A stretch of DNA of 64,000 nt from Chiridota heheva (Eukaryota > Echinodermata > Holothuroidea > Apodida > Chiridotidae), in assembly GCA_020152595.1 (NCBI GenBank), contig JAIGNY010000703.1, positions 495,001 to 559,000 of the forward strand, written 5' to 3'. Position numbers and translations under genes: made by a program. A model generated the notes under the pieces. It was not told the DNA's origin, made no database searches, and worked only from the letters and a program-made list of their open reading frames with translations. Position 1 is the first letter of the stretch. Each line of letters starts with the position of its first letter. This document shows positions 12,515 through 24,620 of the stretch, in pieces.

Positions 12515-12948
12515 CTTTTCTTCTTCATCTTCTTCTTCTTCTTCTTCTCCTTCTTCTTCTTCTTCTTCTTCTTCTTCTTCTTCTTCTTCTTCTTCTTCTT
12601 CTTCTTCTTCTTCTTCTTCTTCTTCTTCTTCTTCTTCTTCTTCTTCTTCTTCTTCTTCTTCTTCTTCTTCTTCTTCTTCTTCTTCTTCTTCTTCTTCTTC
12701 TTCTTCTTCTTCTTCTTCTTCTTCTTCTTCTTCTTCTTCTTTTCTTCAAATTCTTCTTCTTCTTCTTCTTCAAATTCTTCTTCAAATTCTTCTTCAAATC
12801 TTCTTCTTCAAATTCTTCTTCTTTCAAATTCTTCTTCAAATTCTTCTTCAAATCCTTCTTCTTCAAATTCTTCTTCTTCATCTTCAAATTTTTCTTTGAA
12901 TTCTTCATCTTCAAATTCTTCGTCTTCTTCTTCTTCAAATTCTTCTGA
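12515..12948. repeat. TTC/GAA trinucleotide repeat and degenerate extension
   Basis: A nearly pure (CTT)n run covers about 12530-12742. It continues as interrupted TTCTTCTTCAAA-type units to 12948. The long open frames on both strands (Leu, Phe, Arg, Lys or Glu runs) are by-products of the repeat and are not genes. The tract is almost pure pyrimidine on the + strand. Confidence 0.95.
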
Positions 12949-14369
12949 TAATTCATAGACCAGAAAAACCCATGAATAAGACGCATGCTTATGGGCGCAG
13001 TAGAATATATATTTTAACGTGCTATTTTCATGTATGATATTGGCCGAATTTTGGCCGTTTTTCAAACACTTTTGGCCGATTTGGCCGATTGGCCGTAAGC
13101 CATGCGATGGATTAGCCATGAAGCTCTTTGCATCTGCTTGCACTGAAATATACAGCGGGCAAATGGACGAAGGCAATCGTGGGAATGGAAATGTTGGGTT
13201 GGAAACTGATGCAAAGTGTCAAACGGTTGATATAACAGCATCTCTACATTCTGATTTCTTTTTCAAGAGAACTATTTTCTGTCCAGTGTTGGTTTGATGA
13301 ATTATGTTTAGCCAGTGGTTATAATTTACATTACAAAGAGGACATTAAACAAATATTTCTCCCTCTTAAATAAGTAAAATTACACCTTAGTGTAGCCATT
13401 GCTCATGCAAAGGTTCTACAACAGTCTATGGCCAAATACCCAATTACACGTATTGACGTCCACACTTTTTTAGTTCCAGCTGGCAATATGCCAAAAACAT
13501 TTTGGTTCGTTTAAATTTTCTAAGAAAGTTTATTATCGGATTTATGAATAGTGCTGAATATAATGGTAACTAATGGAAAAATGTATTCTCTTTTCAGCAT
13601 TAGAATCTTACTTCTATAACTCCAGCAGTAGATGATAAACACATATTCCGAGTCATACCAATTTTTCTACACAGGGCAAATTCTATGCACAGGCATGCAA
13701 AACCATGCACAGGCATGCAAAACCATATATTCAGGAATTAATAAAACATATACACAGATCGTGGATCATCTGGAACCGAATTTGGTGATGGGCACAGATT
13801 GCTTGCGTTTGATCATATCCAAGACTTGGTCACTTTAGCCTTAAAAACAAAGGAATCTAAGGCTCGATCTTTAGTTTGGAACCTCCTAATACAAGGGACA
13901 ATAGATGCTACTGATTACTGTGAGTTTGGAAAACATTACACAAATTCGCAAAGGACGAATTATTATAGCCGACTTTACAGTTTAAAGAAGTGAATACTTT
14001 GGAGTTGACACAATTATTGACCGAAGATAAATATACAAAAACTACACTTGTGGGGTATTTGTTCTCGATCAGGTGCCACGGAAGATATGTTCTTGGATTT
14101 ACAACCCAACACGATATCGTACTACTGTTAATTGACCATTTATGATTGTTTTCATATCCTTAATAATTTATCTTTTCGAGTTTTACTTAGAATCGATTTT
14201 CCGTGCCTCATTATGTTTTATTCAGTACATGACGGCTGGTTTTTTATAAGTTTTTTCCATATGTGTATTCATGTGCAATATTATTAAATTGTAATAATAA
14301 TCATCATTATATTCGGAATAAAGTCAATACCTCTCGCCAGAGAGGACATCAATCATTTATTCGCATGTT
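12949..14369. other. Intergenic DNA with two minor tandem motifs
   Basis: TTGGCCG recurs several times at 13038-13095. A 20-base unit containing GGCATGCAAAACCATGCACA is repeated at about 13688-13730. A 92-codon frame at 13019-13297 and two overlapping frames at 13632-13993 have no recognised homology, and I do not call them genes. Confidence 0.4.
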
Positions 14370-15121
14370 ATTTACCTAATGATGTTGGTACTGCTTTGCA
14401 GCTGAGTAAAAAATAGCAAGTGGAATAAAGTGTCTTGCACACAAATATAGATCACTGGATTGATTGATAGAGAAATTGAGATAAATCATTCATCTAAAAC
14501 GGAGAATCTTTGTTTTAGTCCTTGGATTTAGAGGATTTCAGTTTACCTGGAGGCCGACGTGATGACATTGCATTCAACAAATGCTGACTACTTGATACCT
14601 TTTCATTAACTTTGCTGATTACTTGGTACCTTTTTCATTTTCATTATATATATCTAAAATTATATTTGTAACTAATTTTCCAAAACGGAACAAAGATTAC
14701 AAAAATAATAAAACTTATTGCCTAGTAGAAAAAGAAAATGGGTGTCAAAGAATTGAATCAAATTCCTCAATCAAGACAAATCATATGACGTGAATTCAAA
14801 CAGAATGACAGCCTCTTGTGGTAAAACTTTGTGTTGATACATCAGAAACAAACAAAGTCTCTAGGTGCTATTTTTGACACTTGTTATCCATTAGTATATA
14901 CTCTTATACTCTATATGAATTAGGTTATAAACAATTTCAAAAAAATACAATTCGAAATAACTTTTGCAAACTTTTCTCTAAATCTGCTAAGGTTTCGAAG
15001 TAAAGTCCTTGGGTTGTTCACTGGTGTTTCTTCCCTCAATCTCCACCCCATAAACATATCCGACCCTTATTATGTGCGCTGCCCAACCCAATTTTGAAAT
15101 AAAATCAACCCCCTGAAAATC

Positions 15122-16175
15122 GTTTTCTTTCAAACGGCAACAGCGATGTAGATATTAAACCTATTGATATCAACGCGGCTATCAAAAAATATTCACTAGA
15201 TTCAGGAAAAAAAACTCGCATCAAACTTGAAGAGTAGCTTTACCATAAAACAGTGATCTAAAGAAGTATTTGACCCATTACTTCCTCTCAGTCTTATTCT
15301 ATGATGACTGATACTAACCGTCAGCGTTATCGCAAAAGTAACTTTGTTTTCACCCATGTGCCAAATTCAGGCACATGCACATTGTTTGGAGTCTGTTTAC
15401 AAAATGATGAGCAGATTAGATAGATTTTAGTTCTTTCATTGGCGATTATTACAATGAACCGTTTATAGATCAAAACATGAAGGGAAGTGCATACTGCAGT
15501 GGGGGATTAACATTCTGGTTGTGTGATTGCAAAGATACGCAACATTGCGGCTATTCCGTGTTATTATGTCATCCATATACGAGCGAATAAACTCTTGACT
15601 TCATGTATTAGAAATATTACGTTGATTATACACGTATCCAAGATGCGCACTTAAACTTTCGACCATAACTGTTGTGAAGTTACGCGTTTCGTCAGAGTCT
15701 GTACTGGTATTTATGATACTGATCTTAATTTTGAAAAGTTAATCAAAGCTCCTAAAAACATATCAACAGGAGCCGTCCGCCATTCTCAGCTGGATCAATT
15801 TCAGGCTTTGATAGATAGAAAACTAACAAAAAATATGCAAAATGAGTTACTTCCGTACTTGTCGCGCCACGTGCAACAGTGGTTTGCTGTTGTTGGTGTT
15901 CTAGACAATTTATTGGGCTCATGTCATTCACTTTCTTGATCTTTCGACCTGCAGGTGATTTCAACTTCTACAAATCTTCATAGCAATAAAGGCAAATATG
16001 ATAAAGAGAATGAACAAGCCTAAAAAACGACAACCGATAACAACTGCAAAATGACCAACGTGTCGCCGATGCGCTTCACGCGGATATTGTGTTGTATGAG
16101 CGGGTTAAAGAGATCTCAGAGTCACAGTTAGAGATCAGTAAGTTAATTTCCAACCAAATCTTAGACGGAACGTCC
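15122..16175 (+). pseudogene. Sulfotransferase pseudogene (copy of paralogue 2)
   Basis: The block aligns base by base with the exon of paralogue 2 from the DVNAGTVKYSLDS region to the C-terminal YKRVKEISE region. It is clearly dead. The position of the intron acceptor (TTTCCAG in paralogue 2) reads TTTCAAA. A TAG interrupts the ALPWNIDP segment near 15233. The PAPS-binding loop has lost several codons near 15368. Further indels break the frame in the RDPYER and FRQLV segments. The 3' third (15800-16175) remains most similar. Being noncoding, it records a duplication that later decayed. It might be transcribed, but nothing shows this. Confidence 0.88.
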
Positions 16176-16291
16176 GAAAGAGCGCTAATGAAGAACGTGG
16201 CGCCAGGCGCAAATTATAGCCCCGTCGGTAGCAATATGGCGGCGACGTATTTTCTTAACGCATGGGAAAACCTTGGCCTTATATTTTCTTG

Positions 16292-16297
16292 AATAAA
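16292..16297 (+). promoter_or_regulatory. Poly(A) signal in the pseudogene flank
   Basis: AATAAA lies at the place where paralogue 2 has AATAGA (9644-9649). It is probably the ancestral cleavage signal of this duplicated unit. Confidence 0.35.
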
Positions 16298-16681
16298 TGA
16301 AATTTTGGAACGGATTATGAAACTCTTTTCCCCTGTATTTGATCTATTTATCGCCAATTGTCAAAATCTTTTAGTTGGATCAAAAATCTACCATTTAGAA
16401 ACAAAACCTTTCCACTAAAATGACTTTTAATCAGAGCTCGGACCAACATTTCTGCACTCGGGCCAACTTTTACTCTAATTAATTTTATTTTATCTACTTT
16501 TGTGCATAAACACACTATCCATAGACCATTAATGTGAATGTTTTCCCCTCTTCCTGCTCAAATTGGACACGCTACTGCCCCTTCTTGGTAATTTGTTTAA
16601 GAAAAATAAGTATTGAATGTCAAGTTAATGACATATTTCGCAACTTTTAGATCATTTGACCTCCCCATCTATCCAAAGAAT

Positions 16682-17115
16682 AAGTTAAGTGGTCAAGCAG
16701 GCTCATCTTATATGAAATAAAACAAAATAAAGCATTCAAAAATCATTTCTATAAAAAACACTGACTGAAATCAGATTCCTTAAGGTCTAAACATGTTCCA
16801 TTATATTTTTGCTTTAGATTTTGGTGCTTAAAACTCAAACTCTTGCAAAAAATATTTGGAATATATATATATATATTTTTTAGTTTATATTCTTTAAAAT
16901 ACATTCTCAACTTTGAAGAAAATGGGATAATGGCGACAGCCTCTTATAGTAGACTCTCCACACCAGTCATTTCTACAGAAATGAAACAGAACTTAAAACA
17001 ATACAAATTTACTTAGCGGGATAAGATATTGAAGTAGTTTTGTCCCCCATTTTAATTTTCTTGAAAGTCCTCTTTCATATACGGTGAACATGCTCGACCA
17101 CTGAACAACTCTCTC
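16682..17115. mobile_element. Possible MITE with TTCAGTGGTCAAGCA-type ends
   Basis: The left end AAGTGGTCAAGCAG (16688) is matched in inverse orientation by CTCGACCACTGAAC at about 17095. Related left ends occur at about 9942 and 48610. The arms are short and imperfect, so this is a tentative call. Confidence 0.35.
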
Positions 17116-17689
17116 GGTTATTGGATTTCTTTCAATTTTTCTAATCAAATGTTCTGGATTTACGATAATCTTTTTGGTCCCAACTTATTTTCATGGTCTT
17201 TGTTCCTAAACCGTTTCATCCTGAGCTGGTTGACAACATCAATTCGTGATTCCGAAATTACACAGTCGGCTATATTGTAGCCTATATTTCCTCATCTACA
17301 ATCATGGGCAAAAGGATCGCGTGGTATTCTGCAAATAAGCCCTTAACACAATGAACGCGTTAACGTTGTTTTCGTGTAACTGACATGTACATTCATCTTG
17401 AATGGTATCAAGCAAATTGTTCAGTCTAGGCCATCTTGAATATTGTTATCATAGAATCATTTCTTAAATTTTGTTTAGTTTCTTTTGACTTAATGCTGAG
17501 CCCCTAAAAAATTTAAATTAAAAATATAAGGATAATGTTTTTGTTCCAGAAAATCTTACTTTCAGATTTGCGATGTTTTAGAAAAAAAAAAAAAAAAAAA
17601 CATATTCAAGGTAGGCATATTTGCGGTTTGCAATTTTTCCCCCCATGATGATGGCAAGAGACAGACAGAAAACTAGAGTGTTTCCATTA

Positions 17690-20600
17690 GCATAACATAA
17701 CAAGATTACGGGCTAAGAAGGGTTAGTCACTCCATAAAAAAACCCAAACTAACACCACCACCTCCCAAAAAAAAAATCAAAAAATCAAAGGCGTCCAGAG
17801 TTAGTAAAGAACTTATCAATGTTGTCTTTGAAATTGTGAACAAAATTGGAGCTAACTACCTTCTCAGGCAAAACAATCCACTCATTTATAACTCTTTGCG
17901 AAAAGCTAAAAGGCCGATTATCTATCCGTGAGAACTCTTTGGTCAACTTCAAACTGTTACCACGTGTTACATGAGGATTAGCTGAAACATGCAAGAAATA
18001 ACAGAAAGTTAAAGCATCACTACCAGATAAGAATTAAAAACCTGAACCATATTGCCACGTACTCTTCTTAACTCAAGCGTGGTCAAACCAAGAATTTGCA
18101 GCCTAGATTCATACAAGAGACTCCTTACCTTGGGAATAAGTCTAGTGGCTCTTCGCTGAAAATGAACTTCTCCTTCTCATAAAAGGGACTCCACGCCTGA
18201 ATAGCATACTCAAGATGAGGCCTGACTAACTGCTTATACAAATTAACAACAACCTCTCTACCAAGAAAACAAAAAAATCTTCTAATCAAACCAAGCATCC
18301 TATTTGCCCTTGCAGCTGCTAAAGCACACTGTTTATAAGGCCTCAGATTACTAGTGATGACAACACCTAGATCCCTTTCTTGATCAACACAACCAAGATT
18401 TGAACCATTCATACAGTAATCAAAAGCCAAATTGCTCTGACCAAAATGAACATCTTTGCATTTATCAACATTGAATGACATCTGCTATGTTTAAGACCAA
18501 AAACTAACTTATTCAGATCAGTTTGTAAAAGCGAAGAATCCCTAGCATCATCAACAATCATGTACAGCTTAGTGTCATCAGCAAATTTACAAATCCTGGA
18601 GCCAAAGGAAACATCAATATCATTAATGAAGATTAAGAAAAGAAGCGGACCCAATACAGAACCTTGAGGAATACCACTTGTAACCATCTTCCATGGAGAT
18701 ACTTTACCATTAACAAGAACTCTTTGTGACTTGTCAACTAACCAAGAATATATCCAACTGGCACAGTTTCCCTCCACACCAAGCGCTCTTGCTTTCTTCA
18801 TAAGCCTTCTCAATGGAACCTTAACAAATGCTTTTTGGAAATCTAAATAGATATCATCCGCATTATAACTAGAATCAACTATACTTTAGTAACATCATCA
18901 AGAAAATCCAATAAATTAGAAACACAAGACCTCTTAGGTAAGAACCCATGCTGGGTCAAATTCAACAAACCATTGACCAGTAAATGATCTAGAACAACAT
19001 CCTTAACAATGGACTCCATGACTTTGCACACAAAACTAGTAAGACTCACTGGCCTATAGTTACAAGGCTAACTGTGGTCACCCTTTTTAAAAATAGGAGT
19101 GTCATTAGACATTCTCCAATCACTAGGAACAACACCAACATCAAAGCACTTTGAAAAAATAATACTCAGGCGAACAGAAAGAACATCAAGAGAACACTTA
19201 CGTAAGACAGCAGGATGTATACCACCTAGACCGGGTGCTTTATTTGAATTCAAACCCTTCAAATTCTTAGACACAACATCAACTGAAAAATCAACATTCT
19301 TAATGGATACTGGAGAGTGCACACTAAGATAATCCACAACATCATCAGCAGGGGATTCCTTAGCAAAAACAGACACAAAGTATAGTCATTCAAAACCTCA
19401 GCCATATTAACACCGTCATTACCCTGAAGGGGACCAACAACCTCCTTGGATTTTTGCTTTGAGCAAACATAAGAATGAAACGACTTGGGAGTAATCTTAA
19501 CCTCTTTGGACAAACGTTTTTTAGAAAGCACTTTAGTATCCATTATCAAACCCTTTGTGAACTTTTCATGATCCTTATACCTAGCAACACCCACTGTGTT
19601 AATAACAACGCCATGATTTCTTCTTTTTCTGAACAACCTGCAAATTCTCCCGAGACATCCACATTAGCCGAAGACGCCTACAGACTTTCTTTAATGGAAC
19701 AAACCTATTTACACCCTCCAAAACTATAGTTCGGAAAATATCCCATGCTTTAAAAGGATCTAAGTCACGGAGCAAAGAAGTCCAATCGAATGATAAATTA
19801 CCCTGAAGTGCAGAAAAGTCAGCATTCTTAAAATCTAAAACCGGTTTATTAGCTGTAGAAGCCTTTGTGAAACAATACAGAGCAAAACTAATGTGGTCAT
19901 GATCACTATACCCTACCTTGCCGCTACTTAGCATATTTCTAACCATACTTTCTTCACTCCTGAAAATCAAATCAAGACAATTACTTCCACACGTGGGAAA
20001 CAACACATGCTGGGTGAAAAACAGTCAAATACATCTTCCAAAAAATCTTTACCATGTGAACCACGAGTACAAAGATTCCAATCAATGTCTGGAAAATTGA
20101 AGTCCTCAAAAACAATAACCCTCCTAGAAGCAATTTTCCTAAAGCAGTCAAGCAATTTCTAAAAGCTCTCAGGACTAGAATTTGGTGATCTATACACAAC
20201 ACCAACAACCACTGAACTACCAACATCGCCATCAACAATAAGTTTATACCACAGACAATTTGAAAAACCAAAAGAAAACTGAGCAGTCCTATCTATACAA
20301 TTAAAACTGTCTTTCACAAACAATAAATGCCACCTCCTCTACCATTGAGAGTATCTAACCTGTATCTAACCTGTCTTGCTTAAAAACTGAGTTACCTATG
20401 TACCTCTGAATCACTAATTTCACTATAAATCTAACTCCTAGTAATACCAATTATATCAGGTATACTAATTGAAACTTCAGCCAGAAGCTCATCACGCTTA
20501 TTTAAAATGCTACAAACATTTAAAAACATAATCTTAAATCTATCACTAGAACAATCCCTATTCACAGAAACATGCCTGACTGGTGGGTTTAAACTCTCAC

Positions 20601-21080
20601 CCGTGATTAGTTTAAAGGACTCAGATCCTTCATCGCCCTATTGACACCTAGCATTAACCTTTTCAACGAAACAACTACAAGCAGAAAGTCTCAAATCCAA
20701 AGCCTTTAGCCTTGTACACTTTGAACAGGCAAATAAAAAACTATCAACCGAAGCTTCCTCAAAACTACATGTCACACCGGACTCCTGGAAATTAATCCAC
20801 ATATTACAGCTTTCACAGCAAATCAAACTCTCCATAACCATACAATATGAATAAAAGAAGCAGAAACCACAAGCAACATCCTAAAAGAGGAACAATAAGT
20901 CCAACAATACTTAAAGAAATACCTTAACTTCAACACACAATATACTAGCTTACACTGAACACATAAGCCCATACACTTAAATTCAAAAAATAACAAAGCC
21001 TAACACAACAATACCAAAACCTAGCTTACAACAATTGTAAGGCCTAGACTAGCTTACAACAACAGCAACAAAGTGTGTAA
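17690..21080 (-). mobile_element. CR1-like LINE, nearly full length but broken
   Basis: Reading the minus strand, a PHD-like ORF1 remnant (20638-20841) precedes an ORF2 running from about 20300 to 17785. The endonuclease region shows VVVGVVYRSPNSSPESF near 20200 and VFEDFNFPDIDW near 20130. The RT region has SNKAPGLGGIHPAVLRKC near 19220, GIPQGSVLGPLLFLIFIND near 18650 and the FADD catalytic box at 18571-18588. Next come MSFNVDKCKDVHFG and LVRPHLEYAIQAWSP near 18200, and the C-terminal NEWIVLPEKVVSS segment near 17870. The order and motifs fit CR1/L2-group LINEs. At least five frame changes or stops separate the open pieces, so it cannot encode a full ORF2. The 3' end near 17690-17790 is A-rich on the + strand. 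About 3.4 kb is preserved, close to the usual 3-5 kb. Confidence 0.9.
20638..20841 (-). pseudogene. LINE ORF1 remnant with PHD-like cysteine pattern
   Basis: The 67-codon frame contains CCESCNMWIN, then CSFEE and LFACSKCTRLKALDLRLS. The spacing of Cys-x2-Cys and the later Cys-x2-Cys after a Trp resembles the PHD finger found in the ORF1 protein of CR1-group LINEs. It lies immediately upstream of the endonuclease of the same element and on the same strand. It ends early, so only part of ORF1 is left. Confidence 0.6.
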
Positions 21081-23199
21081 TAGGATACAGTTAGTATACC
21101 ACACAAACCAGCAAAAAAAGAAGGTTTTTTCGATGTTTGCATCCTCATGTATGGGACATGTTTTTCGGAATTGAAGGTTTAAGGTATTTATCAAGAGATG
21201 ACGATTGCTTTTACATTTTAGCAGGCTGAGACAATTCAATATTTTTGTATAAAGGAAATTTTCTGGATCTTTCAGAAACCAGTTACAGCATGCATGGTTA
21301 GGTTAGAATGCTCAGTTTTGCGATTTTAAGTATTGTGTACAGTAGTAGTAGGCCTAGGCATAATGTTGAATGTAACATTAGGCCAGAATGTAATAGTGTG
21401 GCCCAAATTGTAGGTTTATTCCAAATTTCTCATGATACAGTCTTGAGACCCTTGCACACCAGATGCGACTGTGTGACATGACACATTTTTATTAGAAATC
21501 ATAAACTGATATCTCTGTAACAAGGCTGTAAGGTCATAATTTTTACCTGATTATTTTAGAGCTGTGAGCGTTTAGGGATTTTAGTAAACATGTGCATGCT
21601 AAAAAAAGCAAGCGTGTGTTGTTCACACGCGTTTAATACCGTTATTTTCGGAAATACAACAAAATTGCTCCAAATTTACGATGCTAGGTAAAAACAATCG
21701 CGCAACCAGTATGGCAAAAGTAATGACTCCATTGCCCAAATAGACGCTGGAATTTTGTTTTCCAAATCGTAAAACGTTTACTTCTTCAGTATAAATCATC
21801 ATTTTTATGGAAAATGTGCATGGAATTTAAGTTTGTTAATCGTATTCAATGCCATTTCAACTCCTTTCAATGTCATTTCAACTCAACATTGCGTAACCTT
21901 TTTTTACCGTACTCGCTAAGGCTTTCAAAGTTTCACTGTGAAAATCATGCATACCATGATACCTTGTCGTAAAACATTCAAAACTACGCCACTATCCCGA
22001 AAGTTCGGAAATATCAGTCCCGTCGAAAAAATGGCCGCCATCTTTGCGAAGCACCTAGAATTTCATCTCTGTCAAAACTTTTTTATGTTTGTTTATTTTG
22101 CAATATTTTTTCTTTCTTGCAAAATTTATTTTGACTCATCAGGTAATATCTACATGTAAATGTACTGATGTCACGAATTAAGTATTTTGGCTGTGTTTGC
22201 TGGTCGATTTAACGGGTTGTAAAATGGGCCTTGATTGGGGGGGATTTAAAGCCTTATTATGGCCTATTGTTAGTTTCACTGTTGCACTGCTGCACATTCG
22301 CGGTGCGTTTCACAAGTTAGCCTATCAGATTTTTGCGAAATCAAAGGGCAAAATATCCCCATTTATAAGTGATTACTGCGCATTTCTGATTCTCACATTT
22401 AAAAAGGATAACGCTAGTAGGGTTTACAGTTTGTAAAAAGTCATTGATTGGAATTTTGTGAGCCGAATGTGTGTGTGATTTAAATCATGCATGATCATAT
22501 TGTTTTCAAGGGCAAGACTGACTATGAAAAAGAATTACTTGCAATGAAGTATTTAGAAAACGTTTACAAGGATTTGCAAGCGTGTAGCGTGTACACGCTA
22601 AATGGTCACAGCTCCAGAATATTTATTGGATGAGGCATAATTAAAATTCGCTGTTCCTGAAATAACGATGAGATTTTTATGCCAAGTTATGGCAGTATTT
22701 GCTCCACATTGGACATTTTGATGCATAAATTTGTGGTAAATTTGTTTCTGCCAGCCTGATTTTTCTATCTGTATTATTCAAATGCTATAGCAGAAATCTG
22801 TGTTGCTGTAAGAAAAATTGAGTAGAAATAATATTTCCATTTCAATTTTTGTAATATATTTCGAGGTTTCTTTTTTTTCTCAATAAAATTGTGTGGAGTC
22901 ACGCTTGGCGACTGCTACGACCTTTAGACCTATGTATTGCATCCACTTCTATTAGGCTGGGTTCTCTTAAAATCTATGATGTAAAGAAACAAAGGATTAA
23001 GAGCATCTTCTCAAAATAGATTAATTAAAAATAATTCAATGCGATCAGATGAAAACAAATGTTTAAGTGACATACTGAAATACTGTAGATTCTAAATTTT
23101 AAAAACACTTAACCAAAACCAAAAGGTTTCGTGGTTCCGATGCTTTTTCATGCTGATTGATTTTGTATTAGCTGTTATGTCATTGCATATCATGAAATA
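21081..23199. other. Intergenic DNA with a faint inverted repeat
   Basis: No gene is recognised. Sequence around 21550-21625 (GAGCTGTGAGCGTTTAG) is weakly mirrored around 22590-22640 (GAGCTGTGACCATTTAG in inverse), suggesting a very old palindromic element. The match is imperfect and not called separately. Confidence 0.3.
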
Positions 23200-24620
23200 T
23201 TTGAGATATCGTATTTACAAGCTCTTTCAACAAAATCATATTAAGCCCCACCCACTATGCATATTAATGAAATTTCTTTTAATGAACACTTACAAACGAG
23301 CTAAAATCATAATATGAAACAAAACAGACATGTGATTATTAAAATATAAGCATTTCATAATTTTCACATTAAGCCCCGCCCACTAATTACCATGTATGAC
23401 ATCACCCAAAACAATAGGGCACTTCTACAGACCATGGACTATCTGTGTATCACATAGTCCATAGAGCATTTCATTTTTTTTTTATTAAGCCTCACCCACT
23501 CAATAATATGCATGATATCACCACCAAAAACAATAGGGCGCATCTGCAGACCATGTGCTATCTGTATATGTAATATGACATGAATCCAGTTTGCCGTTCT
23601 TGAAATACCATGCTTACAAGCTCTTTTCAACAAAATCATGTTAAGCCCCGCCCACATATTAATGAATATGATAATTGGCTTCACTGATAAATTTAGACAT
23701 TTGAGAGCTCTGAACTCTGTCCTCTTTAACTCCAAAATTACTCCTCCTGGGCAAACATACTACAAATTATTTAATTTTGAAGTTTCTGTTATCAATATCC
23801 TGCCATTCCTTGCAGTTTACATACTGTACTCCCATTATCTGAGAGCCCCTTTTATCATCTTTACAATTTTCTATGAATAACCTTTTCTGATCTTTCATGG
23901 AACTGTGTTTTCTATATGGGTCAAAGTGCCATTTCTTGATTAAAATAATGGTTTTGTTTGTTAGTACATAATAACTTCATGATATCAATCACCTTCACTT
24001 CAGTTACTCTATCTGTTTGACGATATTCATTACGAGTGTGTTTTAGTTCTATATACAAGTTCATGATGTAAAAAAACGTTGAATTTATTAATATGCGTAG
24101 TGGGTGGGGCTTAGTATGGTTTTGTTAAAAAGAGCTTGTGAACACAGTATCTCAAGAACGGTAAACTTATATTTGGTACACAGATAGCCCATGGTCTGTT
24201 TATGTGCCCTATTTTTTCTGATGATATCATGCGTATTAATAAGTGGGCGGGGCTTAAAGTGAAAATATTAAAATAGTGATAAATGAGCAACTGCATATCC
24301 GTTTTGCATCATATTGGGCATGGTAATTTTGTTGGTTATTGTATACATGCTTATGTTATCTGCAGATGTCATTAATATGCATGGTGGGCGACGCTTAATG
24401 TGAAAGTGCTGTATCTCATGAACTATATACCAGATTTATGCTATGTCAGGTACACAGATGGGTCATGGTCTGTACATACAGCATGTTCCAATGTTGTGGC
24501 AGTGACGTAATGAATATTAATGAGTAGGTGGCTTAGGTGGGGCTTACTGACAAATTCTTGAAATATAATAAATGAGCAACCTTTGTTGCATCATGCGTGC
24601 TATGGCAGTGATGCGTTATG
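23200..24620. mobile_element. Composite palindromic element with TTAAGCCCCGCCCAC boxes
   Basis: The left side holds at least four direct copies of a unit with TTAAGCCCCGCCCAC and a nearby AATATGCATGATATCACC segment (near 23250, 23373, 23490 and 23640). The right side holds the reverse complement, GTGGGCGGGGCTTA, near 24105, 24245, 24390 and 24540. Linked phrases such as AATAGGGC...CAGACCATGG..TATCTGT occur on both sides in opposite orientation. The whole is therefore a large imperfect inverted repeat made of smaller repeats, probably one or more foldback-type MITEs. No transposase is present. Confidence 0.75.

Larger units (their letters stand above)
14370..16710 (+). repeat. Segmental tandem duplication, copy 2
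   Basis: This is the partner of 7745-9960, at an offset of about 6.6-6.7 kb. Conservation by eye is highest over the exon and lower, with indels, over the intron and flank. It carries the pseudogene described separately. Confidence 0.7.

Noticed and set aside
12445-13176. Poly-Leu, poly-Arg/Lys and poly-Glu open frames
   Set aside because: They are translations of the TTC/GAA repeat and its degenerate tail.
13019-13297. Open frame of 92 codons with a Trp/Pro-rich start
   Set aside because: The start lies in a TTGGCCG tandem motif and the rest is not recognisable.
21500-22750. Large palindromic element
   Set aside because: The inverse similarity is limited to a short stretch around GAGCTGTGA and is too weak to define ends.
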